Below are positions 1-8,440 of a DNA stretch of 64,000 nt, one piece after another; positions within the stretch are counted from its first letter, which is position 1; each line of letters begins with the position of its first letter. Source of the stretch: Rhizobium leguminosarum (GTDB lineage: Bacteria; Pseudomonadota; Alphaproteobacteria; Rhizobiales; Rhizobiaceae); contig NZ_MZMU01000012.1 of the NCBI RefSeq assembly GCF_004123835.1, positions 682,001 to 746,000 of the forward strand. The letters are read 5' to 3'. The translations under genes and the position numbers were made by a program. The notes under the pieces were generated by a model. It did not search any database and was not told where the DNA came from. It saw only the letters and a program-made list of their open reading frames with translations.

Positions 1-388
1 GCAGGTGATAGAGCATATGCATCGCGATCACGGCATCGAAGGCGTCATCTTCGAAGGGGAGCGCGACGGCGTCGGCCTGGCAGCCCCGAACGGAGCCGAA
101 CGGCAGTGCGCTGCAACGCGCCACCGCCTCGTCGACCATGCCGGGTGAGAGGTCGGCGAGCGTCAGGTCGAGGTCCGCCGGCAGCAGACCTGCAGTTGCC
201 GCCCAGAACCAGGCCGGCCCGCAGCCGACGTCGAGGACGCGATCGCCCGGTTTCAGGGACAATTGCGCCGCAATCCACGGAAACCAGGCGGTCTCGGCGA
301 TGGTATATTGGCTATGCAGTCGAGCCCGCGCGGCAAGCTTCCGGCTGTCGCCATACTGTCCCGCATTGTCTGCTGTTATGGAGGACAT
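1..388 (-). CDS. Class I SAM-dependent methyltransferase (cut by the window edge)
   Basis: This reads leftward from an ATG at 388, which has GGAGAG just upstream; 129 codons are visible and the C-terminus lies outside the window. Glycine-rich SAM-binding motif I, VLDVGCGP, sits at residues 51-58. The acidic motif after strand 2 (LTLADLSPGM) follows at 75-84, then ALPFEDDAFDAV near 109-120, the usual end-of-strand-4 region of UbiE/COQ5-like and type-11 methyltransferases. The substrate cannot be told. It is divergent from ohr, about 280 bp away, and nothing ties the two genes together. Confidence 0.8.
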   Translation of the reverse strand, partial: MSSITADNAGQYGDSRKLAARARLHSQYTIAETAWFPWIAAQLSLKPGDRVLDVGCGPAWFWAATAGLLPADLDLTLADLSPGMVDEAVARCSALPFGSVRGCQADAVALPFEDDAFDAVIAMHMLYHL

Positions 389-564
389 GGCATCTCTCCG
401 GGCTTCTTCACAGGATGCGCCCCGCTCTAGTTCGTCGGCAGAGCCTATAGATTGCTCCATTCCCGGACAAGACGTGACCTTGCGCAACGGGCCAGCTTGT
501 TCGCATAGCTGCCGCTGAGGGTTGCCCGGATATGGCGCGTTTCCAACTTTGGAAATAAATCGCA

Positions 565-579
565 TCCGATTAAATCGGA
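565..579. promoter_or_regulatory. Candidate OhrR operator 1
   Basis: TCCGATT-A-AATCGGA is a perfect inverted repeat with 7-bp arms around one base, just upstream of the ohr -35 box. A near-identical site follows the -10 box and a third precedes the marR-type gene at 2731-3237, which supports a shared operator. That OhrR binds it is inference. Confidence 0.7.
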
Positions 580-584
580 ATGTG

Positions 585-613
585 TTGACATCGGTTTTGG
601 TGGGGCGTATTAG
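585..613 (+). promoter_or_regulatory. ohr promoter
   Basis: TTGACA (585-590) and TATTAG (608-613) are separated by exactly 17 bp, a near-consensus sigma-70 promoter aimed at ohr. Candidate OhrR operators lie immediately upstream of the -35 box and immediately downstream of the -10 box, as expected for repression. Confidence 0.7.
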
Positions 614-619
614 AACGCA

Positions 620-634
620 TCCGACTTAATCGGA
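620..634. promoter_or_regulatory. Candidate OhrR operator 2
   Basis: TCCGACTTAATCGGA is the same motif as operator 1, differing mainly at the centre. Its centre is 55 bp from that of operator 1 and it covers the predicted ohr transcription start. Confidence 0.65.
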
Positions 635-667
635 TACGTATTAAACTTAAACCGAAAGGATATCACC

Positions 668-1063
668 ATGACCGAGAAGCTTCTCTTTGCCGGCAAAACC
701 CACATCTCCGGCGGCCGCGACGGCTCCGCGCGCAGCAGCGACGGGACGATCGATATCAAGCTGCCGCAGCCGCATCCGGCCGCTGAAAACCTGTTCGGCA
801 TCGCCTGGTCGGCCTGCTACATCGGCGCCATCGAACTTGCCGCTGCCCAGAGAAAGATCACGCTGCCGGCCGGTCCCGAGGTCGACGCGGAGATTACTCT
901 CAACGCCGACAACGGCTCCTTCTTCCTGAGGGCGCGCCTCAATGTCAGCCTGTCCGGCATTGATCGCGATATCGCGCAGGAGCTGATCGAGGCAGCTCAT
1001 GGCATCTGCCCTTATTCCAAGGCGACACACGGCAATATCGACGTCGAGACCAAGCTTGTCTGA
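668..1063 (+). CDS. ohr: Organic hydroperoxide resistance protein Ohr
   Basis: Ohr is a thiol peroxidase of the OsmC/Ohr family that reduces organic hydroperoxides, usually with lipoylated partner proteins. The 131-aa product has the normal family length. Both catalytic cysteines are in their typical settings: Cys50 in WSACYIGA and Cys114 in ICPYSKATHGN. Gene order within Ohr proteins also fits (N-terminal strand region, then helix with the first Cys). The ATG at 668 follows AAAGGA. A sigma-70 promoter with two flanking inverted repeats lies upstream, and the same repeat precedes the ohrR-like gene about 2 kb away, so peroxide-responsive repression is likely. The next gene starts 118 bp downstream. 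Confidence 0.95.
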   Translation: MTEKLLFAGKTHISGGRDGSARSSDGTIDIKLPQPHPAAENLFGIAWSACYIGAIELAAAQRKITLPAGPEVDAEITLNADNGSFFLRARLNVSLSGIDRDIAQELIEAAHGICPYSKATHGNIDVETKLV

Positions 1064-1180
1064 TCGAGCGAGGGTAGACCTCTTCCCGAAGGCTTAGATG
1101 TGAGGATCTGTCGATCGAGCGGCAGAACCACCCCGCCTGGTGGCAGGCATCGAAAACCTCGCCCATCCGGAGAACGTGCC

Positions 1181-2227
1181 ATGATCGACAGCCACGTCCA
1201 GCCACGCCGAGCCTATGACGAGTTCTCGCTCGTGCTCGATCCTGATGCCTACGAGCCGTTGCCTGACGATTGGCTGATCGGCATCACCGACGTCGTCAGC
1301 TCGACGCTGGCGATCAAGGCGGGGCTTTATGAAGACGTCAACTTCGCAGGCGCATCGATCATCGCTGCTCTCGGCAATGCCTGGGGCTCGTTCGACTTCC
1401 CCTTCGTGTTCCGCGGAGACGGAGCGGCATTCGCCCTGCCGCCGCACGGCATTATGGCCGCGACCTCGGCGTTGCGGCAGGTCGCGAACTTTGCACGAAC
1501 TGATCTCGATCTCACCCTTCGCATCGGGCTGCTCACCGTGCGCGACATCCGCACCAGTGGGCGCGACGTGAGCGTTGCGCGCTATGCGGCTTCGGAAAAC
1601 GCGACCTATGCGATGTTTGCAGGGGGCGGGCTCAAATGGGCGGAGCAGCAGATCAAGAACGGCCGGTATCTGGTCAAGCCGGGCCGCTACGCGACGAGGC
1701 CCGACCTGACCGGTCTCAGCTGCGACTGGACTCCGTTTCCAAGCCAAAGGGGCGAGATCCTGTCGCTGCTGGTCGAGCCCCGCGACCGCACCAGCCCTGA
1801 GGTCTTTGCGGCGCTGGCGAAGCGCGTGCTTGCGATTTTCGATGCCGCACCGCGCCAATCTCATCCGCTTCCCGGCGGTATTCCCACCCACGGAGACAGC
1901 GGGAAGCAGGTCGATGCGAAAGGCTGGTCGGCGGTCGCCGCCAATTCGGATTTCCGCAAATTCGATGATGGTTTGCGTCTGACGCTGGACTGCACGCGCG
2001 AACAGATCGACAGGGTCGAAGCGATCCTCGTTCCGGCGAGGGCGCGCGGCGAGATCAACTTCGGACTGCACCGCCAGTCGCATGCCCTGATGACCTGTCT
2101 CGTGCCATCAGACAGGCCGGATTCGCACTTGCATTTCCTCGATGGAATGGGGGGCGGCTATGCCAGGGCCGCCGAAATGATGGAAGAAGGTGCGCTTGGC
2201 GATATCGTCCGGCATCACGATCCGTAG
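1181..2227 (+). CDS. DUF3095 family protein (cyclase-fold relative)
   Basis: This 348-aa protein matches my recollection of the DUF3095 family. Its N-terminal half resembles class III adenylate/guanylate cyclases: GITDVVSSTLAIKAG near residues 34-48, then FRGDGAAFALPP at 78-88. I could not confirm the full set of catalytic metal and purine residues, so enzymatic activity is uncertain. I chose the ATG at 1181 because CCGGAGAA lies at proper spacing; an upstream in-frame ATG at 1100 would add 27 arginine/proline-rich residues without a matching ribosome site. It follows ohr in the same direction and could share its promoter. Confidence 0.75.
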   Translation: MIDSHVQPRRAYDEFSLVLDPDAYEPLPDDWLIGITDVVSSTLAIKAGLYEDVNFAGASIIAALGNAWGSFDFPFVFRGDGAAFALPPHGIMAATSALRQVANFARTDLDLTLRIGLLTVRDIRTSGRDVSVARYAASENATYAMFAGGGLKWAEQQIKNGRYLVKPGRYATRPDLTGLSCDWTPFPSQRGEILSLLVEPRDRTSPEVFAALAKRVLAIFDAAPRQSHPLPGGIPTHGDSGKQVDAKGWSAVAANSDFRKFDDGLRLTLDCTREQIDRVEAILVPARARGEINFGLHRQSHALMTCLVPSDRPDSHLHFLDGMGGGYARAAEMMEEGALGDIVRHHDP

Positions 2228-2269
2228 GCTCAGGACCCAACCGGCGCGGGTTCGTGACCGCCAAGATAT

Positions 2270-2686
2270 CTAAGTGGGCTCCCCCGTTTCCCGGCTGACC
2301 AGGTTTGCGAGCATTTTGCCGAGCTGAGGCGGCGCCAGCTCGGCTTCGCCTTCTATCGCGGCGACGTTAAACCATCTGAGCTCGGTGTGTTCGTCATCGA
2401 CCAGCCGCGGATAGCCGTGCCACTGATCGATGCGATAGACATGGAAGGTGACGGATGCCTCAGGCGGGCCTTCCGATACGAACTTTCCCGCAAACTGCCA
2501 GCGCTGCGGCGTCACGCCTATTTCTTCCATCAACTCCCGGCGCATTGCCGTCTCGGCGTCTTCGCCGTCTTCGATATGGCCGCCCGGGAGGCTCCAGCGA
2601 TCCGGGTGCACCTTGTGCATGGAACTGCGTCTGGCCAGAAGAACGGTTCCGTTCTGGCTCAGCGCGCCCATCGCGATCTCGGGCAT
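2270..2686 (-). CDS. Nudix hydrolase
   Basis: This Nudix hydrolase should cleave a nucleoside diphosphate linked to another moiety. The complete Nudix box GX5EX7REUXEEXGU is visible at residues 36-58, with G36, E42, R50, E51, E54, E55 and G57 all present, so it should bind metal and be active. The 138-aa length fits MutT-like sanitising enzymes. The start at 2686 follows GGAGAAG. A longer form could begin at a GTG at 2734 that overlaps the stop codon of the upstream ohrR-like gene (GTGA), so the two are probably co-transcribed and perhaps translationally coupled. The substrate is unknown; oxidised nucleotides would suit the peroxide context. Confidence 0.9.
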   Translation of the reverse strand: MPEIAMGALSQNGTVLLARRSSMHKVHPDRWSLPGGHIEDGEDAETAMRRELMEEIGVTPQRWQFAGKFVSEGPPEASVTFHVYRIDQWHGYPRLVDDEHTELRWFNVAAIEGEAELAPPQLGKMLANLVSRETGEPT

Positions 2687-2730
2687 GTCGTCTTCTCCGC
2701 TATGCCAGCAACTGTCGACTGATGCCGCGA

Positions 2731-3237
2731 TCACGATTTCCCCGGTTCGCCCTGCGTTGACCGCAGGAGGTTGTCGCGCAGCGTCGTCACCGATTTCTGC
2801 ACGACGGGAAAGTCGTCGCCGAGGCCGGTGGCCCCAAGCAGCGCGTTGCCGGGTTCAGTTTCCACGAGTTGGCGCCCTGCCGGCGTCAGACTGACTCGCA
2901 CCTGCCGTTCGTCGGCGGGATCGCGGTGACGGGTGATATAGCCATTCGACTCCAGCTTCTTGAGGATGGGCGTCAGCGTGTTGGATTCGAGAAACATCTT
3001 TTCCCCCAACACCCCAACGGTCTGGTCGTCCTCTTCGGAGAGGGCCACCATGGCGATATATTGGGTATAGGTCAGGCCAAGTTCGTCCAGGATCGGCTTA
3101 TAGGCGCGGCCGAAGGCGAGATTTGCCGAATAGACCGCGAAGCACAGAAAATTGGAAAGTTTCCTTCCATCCTTGCCCGCCTGTGGGGAAGGGGGTGCAG
3201 GCGTGCCAGGCTGTCTTGCGGTTTTAGATACGGGCAT
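2731..3237 (-). CDS. ohrR: OhrR-type MarR family regulator
   Basis: This 168-aa winged-helix repressor has the OhrR signature: a reactive cysteine in the first helix (Cys32 in NFLCFAVYSAN), followed by LGLTYTQYIAMVAL and a recognition region ESNTLTPILKKLESNGYI. In OhrR proteins, oxidation of this Cys by organic hydroperoxides releases the operator. It is unlinked from ohr by about 2 kb, but its own upstream region holds the same inverted repeat found twice at the ohr promoter. The proline-rich first 25 residues are longer than in many OhrRs; an internal start is possible. It is followed directly by the Nudix gene. Confidence 0.9.
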   Translation of the reverse strand: MPVSKTARQPGTPAPPSPQAGKDGRKLSNFLCFAVYSANLAFGRAYKPILDELGLTYTQYIAMVALSEEDDQTVGVLGEKMFLESNTLTPILKKLESNGYITRHRDPADERQVRVSLTPAGRQLVETEPGNALLGATGLGDDFPVVQKSVTTLRDNLLRSTQGEPGKS

Positions 3238-3272
3238 GACTTCATCCTATCCAGGCGCTGAATGCTAGGACT

Positions 3273-3301
3273 TATATATATCGTATCCGATTAAATCGCA
3301 A
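3273..3301 (-). promoter_or_regulatory. ohrR promoter with overlapping operator
   Basis: On the minus strand TTGCGA (3296-3301) and TATATA (3273-3278) are 17 bp apart. The 15-bp motif TCCGATTAAATCGCA (3286-3300, plus strand), one mismatch from ohr operator 1, covers most of the -35 box and the spacer, so OhrR probably represses its own gene. Confidence 0.65.
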
Positions 3302-3385
3302 CTGAATCGGCAGCTATTTTCGAACAACCTCTCCCGGCCGTCGCCCCAGCTGCCAGAGCGGCGGCCAGTGTCGGCGCCTTGGTGC

Positions 3386-4156
3386 CTAGCCGAACTTCTC
3401 GGTCGTGTCGGCCTTGCCGAACACCCAGTAGCCGGATGCCTTGATCCAGCCGAGTGGGCAACCTCGTTCCAGCAGGTAGGTGCGGATATCGCGTGTCACC
3501 GAGGCTTCCGCCGCGACCCAGATGAAGGTCTCCGACTGGATATCGACCGTGCTCAAGAGCTGCAGCAGTGCATTGGAATCGGTTGCCTGCGAGAGAGGCC
3601 GGTGCGCCCAGTGGAGGTGCAGCTCGGCTGATGTCTCGAAGGTCTGCTCTTCCAACGGGCCGGTGACGGCTGCGATTGTGGTGATGACGGTTCCGGCGCC
3701 GCTCTCCTCGATCCGGCGGCCGATCGCCGGCAGCGCGGTTTCGTCGCCGATTAGCAGCCACCGCTTTATCGTCTTGGAGACCACGGCGGAGCCCCTTGGT
3801 CCGCCGATCTCGAGCCTGTCGCCGGGGCGTGCGTCGATCGCCCATTGGGTCACTGGGCCTGCCTCATGCAAGGCGAAGTCGATGATCAATTTCCGTTCGA
3901 TATTGTCATAACGGCGGGGCGTGTAGTCACGGCGTTCTTCGCTGCCATCGGCGGCCGGTACGAAAATCTTGATGTGGTCGTCGGGCGCAAGGCTGATGAA
4001 ATCGGCGAGATCATCGCCGGTCAATGAGATGCGGCGCATGCCAGGAGTGATGTCGACGACGCTTTCGACCGAGAGAGTGCGCCGTCGCGTGTCGTGGCGG
4101 ACCCGTTCGATGCCGGGAGCCGGTGAAGTCTGATCTTTGAGTTGATTGTTATCCAT
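3386..4156 (-). CDS. Siderophore-interacting FAD-dependent reductase (SIP/ViuB family)
   Basis: Members of this family release iron from ferric siderophores in the cytoplasm using reduced flavin. The 256-aa product has the family layout: an FAD-binding barrel with RRDYTPRRY at residues 75-83, the nucleotide-side region DFALHEAGPVTQWA near 93-106, and a C-terminal SIP domain ending in WIKASGYWVFGKAD. The conserved lysine and closing KASGYW motif are present. No siderophore synthesis or uptake gene is adjacent and I saw no obvious iron-regulator box upstream, so its partner transport system must lie elsewhere. The start at 4156 gives the normal family length. Confidence 0.9.
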   Translation of the reverse strand: MDNNQLKDQTSPAPGIERVRHDTRRRTLSVESVVDITPGMRRISLTGDDLADFISLAPDDHIKIFVPAADGSEERRDYTPRRYDNIERKLIIDFALHEAGPVTQWAIDARPGDRLEIGGPRGSAVVSKTIKRWLLIGDETALPAIGRRIEESGAGTVITTIAAVTGPLEEQTFETSAELHLHWAHRPLSQATDSNALLQLLSTVDIQSETFIWVAAEASVTRDIRTYLLERGCPLGWIKASGYWVFGKADTTEKFG

Positions 4157-4388
4157 GTGTCCTCAGAAGCTTTTTGAGCTCGATCCGCAGGACACAGTCG
4201 CGCAGATCGAAGCCGCAAAGCCGTTCGATCATACGCGTTGAGTGACGTTAACGCTTACGTGGCCGGGTGACCCGACCATTGACGGCATGATGTAGCCGAC
4301 GGCGGCGGCATGTGCAACGGCAAGAGGCCTAGCAATGGCGATGATTGCCAAAGTTTAACTTTCCGGCGCCGTTCCGGTTGGGCAATGA

Positions 4389-4583
4389 TCGGCCGATCAG
4401 CGGTTATGGAGAAGTGGCAACTCCGTTGGGGTAAACGTCTGTGTGCCGGTTGGAACGACCGCGGAAGCAATCGGCAATACGTTGTGTACATTCCTAGAAG
4501 AGAATCCCGGCATTCGCGAGGCCACCGGCGACGAGCTGATGACGACGTTGATCGCCTATAAATACCACTGCCCCGTGCCGTAG
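4389..4583 (+). pseudogene. C-terminal remnant of a Rap1a/Tai-like small secreted protein
   Basis: After an in-frame TGA at 4386-4388 the frame stays open for about 64 codons to TAG at 4581. The segment CVPVGTTAEAIGNTLCTFLE, then ENPGIREATGDELMTTLIAY and a final HCPVP, looks like the C-terminal half of the Rap1a/Tai family, in which a Cys-Pro start, a LEENP-like helix and a terminal Cys are typical. There is no upstream ATG, signal peptide or ribosome site in this frame, so the N-terminal half is missing or scrambled. I read it as a dead fragment. The family match is by eye and moderate. Confidence 0.4.
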
Positions 4584-4594
4584 GAACGTCGAAC

Positions 4595-5308
4595 TTACGC
4601 CGGCTTGTTGGTTTCGATGAAACGGCTGAGCGAGGTGGCGGCGTTCAGCATGTGGGCGCGCATGCGCCGGGATGCCATCTCGCCGTCGCCTTCGGCGATC
4701 GCCTGCATGATCGCCTCGTGTTCGCCCCGGGATCGACGGAGCCGTTCGCCCTGGCGCAATTGCGTGCGCCGGAAGGCGTTCAGGCGGTTGCGCACGGCGA
4801 TCGCCTGTTCGGCAAGGAAGCTATTGTGGGTGGCGTGATAGATGGCTTCATGGAATTGGTGGTTGAAGCTGTCATAGGCGTCGAAATTTCCGGCTTCGAC
4901 AATCGGCTCTGAGAGGACGTGCAGTTCGATTAGGTGGCTCCGCTCTAGCGGCGTCATGCGGTAGGTGGCGAGCCTGACACATACCGCCTCGATCTCGGCC
5001 ACCGTCTCGAACATCTCCATGATGCGTTCCGGCGTCATGCGGGCGACGACGCCGCCGCGCCGGGCGCGAAGCTCGACGAGGCCGCCCGCCGCCAGCTGAC
5101 GCAACGCTTCGCGAACCGGCGTGCGGGAGGCGCCGAAGCGATCGGCAAGCTGCTGTTCGTCCAACGCTGCGCCCGCCGCCAGCGTGCCGGTGGCGATCTC
5201 GTCCGTCAGGGCGTTGCGAATGCGGTCGGAGAGCAACCCGCGATCATCGCCGTCATCCTCGGTTTCGAAACCACTTGCCATTCCGTCATCTCCGATCTGT
5301 TTGAGCAT
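4595..5308 (-). CDS. GntR family transcriptional regulator, FCD (FadR-like) subgroup
   Basis: The product is 237 aa. The N-terminal winged helix contains the GntR pattern LDEQQLADRFGASRTPVREA followed by LRQLAAGGLVELRARRGGVV. The C-terminal half is an all-helical FCD ligand domain with the spaced metal-ligand pattern typical of the group (the FNHQFHEAIYHATHN region and a later RGEHEAIMQAIAEGD). Such proteins sense carboxylic acids or sugar acids. Start is uncertain: ATG 5308 has GAGG close by, while ATG 5281 (ten residues in) has a better-placed CGGAGA. It is divergent from a secreted alpha/beta hydrolase; the shared 337-bp gap holds palindromes that may be its operators. Confidence 0.9.
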   Translation of the reverse strand: MLKQIGDDGMASGFETEDDGDDRGLLSDRIRNALTDEIATGTLAAGAALDEQQLADRFGASRTPVREALRQLAAGGLVELRARRGGVVARMTPERIMEMFETVAEIEAVCVRLATYRMTPLERSHLIELHVLSEPIVEAGNFDAYDSFNHQFHEAIYHATHNSFLAEQAIAVRNRLNAFRRTQLRQGERLRRSRGEHEAIMQAIAEGDGEMASRRMRAHMLNAATSLSRFIETNKPA

Positions 5309-5645
5309 CGACCTCGATCGATTGTGTATGCAAATGCGGTTGTGGATGCGCTCAGCGTATACGCAGATGACATCACGAAGGTGTTACGTATTTAATAATT
5401 GACTTTATATCGGATGGGAATACATAAATTTCCAGCGAGCAGGCTTCTGCATACACGAAGCCGCTTCAAATACCGATTTGAATACGACGGGAGCCGCAAC
5501 GCGACGAAGGCCAGCGCGCGCCGGGCAAGCGAACCGCTCCGACACGGCATCACAGACCAACCGATTTTGACTTGGCTTCCGTTCTTCGGTCCCGAGCCGA
5601 CATGCCTTCGATCCTTCAATTCCTGGACGCACAAGGAACCAGATC
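5309..5645. other. Divergent intergenic region with GntR-type candidate sites
   Basis: No gene is supported here. A perfect 10-bp palindrome GCGTATACGC lies at 5355-5364. TGTGTATGCA (5324-5333) recurs in inverted form, with one change, as TGCATACACG near 5449-5458. These alternating GTAT/ATAC cores resemble operators of FCD-type GntR proteins, so they are candidates for the flanking regulator. AT-rich sequence around 5388-5405 may hold a promoter. Confidence 0.35.
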
Positions 5646-6428
5646 ATGATGATGAACAGACGGACTTTCTCGGCCGCCCTTGTTGCCGGCGCCGCTTCTT
5701 CTCTGCTTGCCACCCGCGGGATGGCCGCGACATCCGCTCCCGTAACGGCGCGCAGCGTCGTGCTGGCGCACGGGCTGTTTGCCGACGGCTCGTGCTGGAC
5801 CGAGGTGATCGCGCGCCTGCAGGCGGCCGGGCTCAATGCCACGGCGGTGCAGAACCCGCTGACGACGCTGCCCGAGGCCGTCGCTGCCGTGAAGCGGGTG
5901 CTCGACCGGCAGGATGGCCCGACGGTTCTGGTCGGGCATTCGTTTTCCGGCATGATGGTCACTGAGGCCGGCGTGCACCCGAATGTTTCGGCGCTCGTCT
6001 ATGTGGCGGCGCGGGCGCCGGATGCAGGTGAGGATTATACCGCTCTCGCCAAAACCTTCCCGACGCCGCCGGCGTCCGCCGGCATCGTCTTCGACGGGGA
6101 CGAGGGGCGGCTGAGCGAGGAAGCATTCCTGCGGGATTTCGCCGGCGACCTGCCGGAGGCGAAGGCGAAAGTGCTCTATGCCGTACAGCAACCGTTCCAG
6201 AAGGCGCTGCTGACCGGCAAGACGACACAGGCCGCCTGGCGTTCGAAGCCGAGCTGGTATGCCGTTTCGACCGAGGATCGGACGATAAATCCCGATCTCG
6301 AACGCTTCATGGCCAAGCGCATGGGAGCAAAGACCATTGAAATCCAGGCCAGCCATCTGTCGTTGATCTCCCACCCGGACGAGATCACAAAGCTGATCCT
6401 CACGGCGGCGGGGCAGAATACGGACTGA
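5646..6428 (+). CDS. Exported alpha/beta hydrolase
   Basis: This 260-aa alpha/beta-hydrolase begins with NRRTFSAALVAGAASSLL, a twin-arginine-like signal ending near ATRGMAAT (residue 28), so it probably acts in the periplasm. The nucleophile elbow GHSFSG places Ser99 as catalytic serine; the oxyanion region LAHGLFADGS is at 40-49, and ASHLSLISHPDE near the C-terminus supplies the histidine. It resembles the small esterases annotated as salicylate-esterase-like or EstC-like, but the substrate is unknown. The start at 5646 follows AGATC and precedes two more ATGs; any would keep the signal. It is divergent from the GntR regulator, which probably controls it. Confidence 0.85.
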   Translation: MMMNRRTFSAALVAGAASSLLATRGMAATSAPVTARSVVLAHGLFADGSCWTEVIARLQAAGLNATAVQNPLTTLPEAVAAVKRVLDRQDGPTVLVGHSFSGMMVTEAGVHPNVSALVYVAARAPDAGEDYTALAKTFPTPPASAGIVFDGDEGRLSEEAFLRDFAGDLPEAKAKVLYAVQQPFQKALLTGKTTQAAWRSKPSWYAVSTEDRTINPDLERFMAKRMGAKTIEIQASHLSLISHPDEITKLILTAAGQNTD

Positions 6429-6612
6429 TGCCGAGGCCGGGAAGCCTCAGGGTCGTTCGCCGGCTGGTCACCGACTTGCTTTGGTGATGGGCCATGATGC
6501 CGCGACGGTCGCGTCAAGTTTGGCCGAGGTTCGGAACAAGAGGCGGCCGGGGGTGTTAACCGAGCTAAGCCTCCATCGAGGTTGCAGTTCACCTCGTTTG
6601 CGAGAGACCGCT

Positions 6613-7005
6613 ATGGCCATCCACTTCAATCATACAATCCTCTTGGCTCGCGACAGCAAGGCCTCGGCAGATTTTCTGGCCGAAATGTTGGGGCTGCCGG
6701 CGCCGCGGCGCTGGGGGCCGTTCTACATGGTCACGACCGACAACGACGCCAATCTCGATTATATGGATACGGAAGGCGAGATCGACCGCCAACACTACGC
6801 CTTCCTGGTCGGAGACGGTGAATTCGAGGCAATATTCGATCGAATTCGCGAGCGGAACCTGCGCTACTGGGCTGATCCCGGCCAGCGGAAGCCGAGCGAG
6901 ACCAATGACCACGACAGCGGGCGCGGGGTCTATTTCGAAGATCCGAACGGCCACCTGGTTGAAATCATCACGCGCCCCTATGGCAGCGGCGGCTGGAATC
7001 CGTGA
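6613..7005 (+). CDS. VOC (glyoxalase/bleomycin-resistance) superfamily protein
   Basis: This 130-aa single-module VOC protein begins FNHTILLARDSKASADFLAE and ends YFEDPNGHLVEIITRPYG, the two signature halves of the fold. Metal-ligand-like residues are visible: His7 in NHTIL, the His in RQHYAFLV and the Glu in HLVEII. The start at 6613 keeps the product to family length; upstream in-frame ATGs add no family sequence. Function in this superfamily ranges from glyoxalase to antibiotic binding and dioxygenase and cannot be resolved. It lies between two exported hydrolases in a detoxification-like neighbourhood. Confidence 0.85.
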   Translation: MAIHFNHTILLARDSKASADFLAEMLGLPAPRRWGPFYMVTTDNDANLDYMDTEGEIDRQHYAFLVGDGEFEAIFDRIRERNLRYWADPGQRKPSETNDHDSGRGVYFEDPNGHLVEIITRPYGSGGWNP

Positions 7006-7093
7006 GCTTGGCGCCAAGGGAGGCGACCCCGGTGCCGATCATGGTCAATCATACCAGGCGGCAGCATCCCTGAGCGGCGAGGGGCCGCTCCTC

Positions 7094-8440
7094 TCATATC
7101 GGTCGGCGCAGCGGCCTGAACGCTGCTCGAAGCTCGGCGGAGAAGAGCTCCGGCTGCTCCCATGCGGCGAAGTGGCCGCCCTTGTCGACCTTGTGGAAAT
7201 AGATAAGGTTGCGATAGGCGCGACGGGCCCATGTCTCCGGGGCCTGATAGCTCTCCCCAGGAAAGACGGTGATGGCGACCGGAAGCGCGATCTTGGAGGT
7301 CTTCTCCCCGGCCGCAAGGACGGGACTGCGCCCGCCGCCATATTCCCAGTAGATCCGGGCCGAGGAAGCGGCGCTGTTGGTCAACCAGTAAAGCGTGATG
7401 TCGTCGAGCACCTCGTCGGGAGACTTTTCGGGATCGCTGCTGTCGTAGGTCCAGTGCGTGAAGCCTGGATGACCGAGCGTCCATGCCGCAAGGCCGGCCG
7501 GCGAATCCGATATGGCGTAGCCGATCGTCTGCGGCCTCGTGCCCATCATCGTGGCATAGGACCTGTTCCCCATCTTGGCTGCGGCGCTGAGGGCATCGAA
7601 CGCAGCGCGTTCCTCGGTGGAGAGTCGCTGCGGCGCCGGCCCGCCCGCGGCGAGCACCGCGGCAACTTCGGGCGGCACGACAGCCGGCAGGTTGATGTGG
7701 ATGCCGAGTAGACCTTGTGGCGCGAGCCGTGCCATCGCGCCGGAGACCGGCGAGCCCCAGTCGCCGCCCTGGGCGACGTAGCTGCTGTAACCGAGGCGCT
7801 TCATCAGTCCCGCCCAGGCCTGCGCGATGCGGTCCGGTCCCCAGCCGATGCCGGTCGGCTTGCCGGAGAAGCCGTAGCCTGGCATCGACGGAATGACCAC
7901 GTCAAACGCATCTTCGGCGCGGCCGCCATGGGCAGTCGGATCGGTGAGGGGGCCGATGATCTTGAGGTTCTCGAATACCGATCCCGGCCAGCCATGGGTG
8001 ATGATGACGGGCAGGGCATTCGGATGTTTCGAGCGGACGTGAATGAAGTGGATGTCGAGGCCGTCGATCTCGGTGATGAATTGCGGCAGCGCGTTCAGCT
8101 TCGCTTCCGCCTTTCGCCAGTCGTAGCCGGTGCCCCAATATTCGACGAGCGGCTTGATCTTTTCGAGCTGTATGCCCTGCGACTGGTCGTCGACCGTCTC
8201 GCGTTCGGGCCAGCGTGTTGTCAGCACACGCCGGCGAAGGTCGACGAGGTCCGCCTCGGGAATGTCGACCTGGAACGGTCGAATCGCATCTCCCGTGGCA
8301 GCCGATGCCGGGTAGGAAGGAAGCAGGCTCGCCACGCCCGCGGCGGCGATCCCGATCGCCGCGGTGGTCAGGAACCTGCGCCGGTCGCGGTTCAGGGATT
8401 CCGAGCCGGCACTTGTGAGCATTTCGAAGAGCATAGTCAT
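7094..8440 (-). CDS. Exported microsomal-type epoxide hydrolase
   Basis: This 448-aa protein joins an N-terminal EHN domain (IRPFQVDIPEADLVDLRRRV, residues 53-72) to an alpha/beta-hydrolase core, as in microsomal-type epoxide hydrolases. The oxyanion motif HGWPGS is at 149-154, the nucleophile Asp227 in QGGDWGS, and the catalytic His in KGGHFAAWEQPE near the C-terminus. An N-terminal RDRRRFLTTAAIGIAAAG stretch with a following ASA site indicates Tat export, which is unusual for the core family but common in its bacterial relatives. The start codon overlaps (ATGA) the stop of an isochorismatase-like remnant, so it was once the second gene of a coupled pair. Confidence 0.9.
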   Translation of the reverse strand: MTMLFEMLTSAGSESLNRDRRRFLTTAAIGIAAAGVASLLPSYPASAATGDAIRPFQVDIPEADLVDLRRRVLTTRWPERETVDDQSQGIQLEKIKPLVEYWGTGYDWRKAEAKLNALPQFITEIDGLDIHFIHVRSKHPNALPVIITHGWPGSVFENLKIIGPLTDPTAHGGRAEDAFDVVIPSMPGYGFSGKPTGIGWGPDRIAQAWAGLMKRLGYSSYVAQGGDWGSPVSGAMARLAPQGLLGIHINLPAVVPPEVAAVLAAGGPAPQRLSTEERAAFDALSAAAKMGNRSYATMMGTRPQTIGYAISDSPAGLAAWTLGHPGFTHWTYDSSDPEKSPDEVLDDITLYWLTNSAASSARIYWEYGGGRSPVLAAGEKTSKIALPVAITVFPGESYQAPETWARRAYRNLIYFHKVDKGGHFAAWEQPELFSAELRAAFRPLRRPI

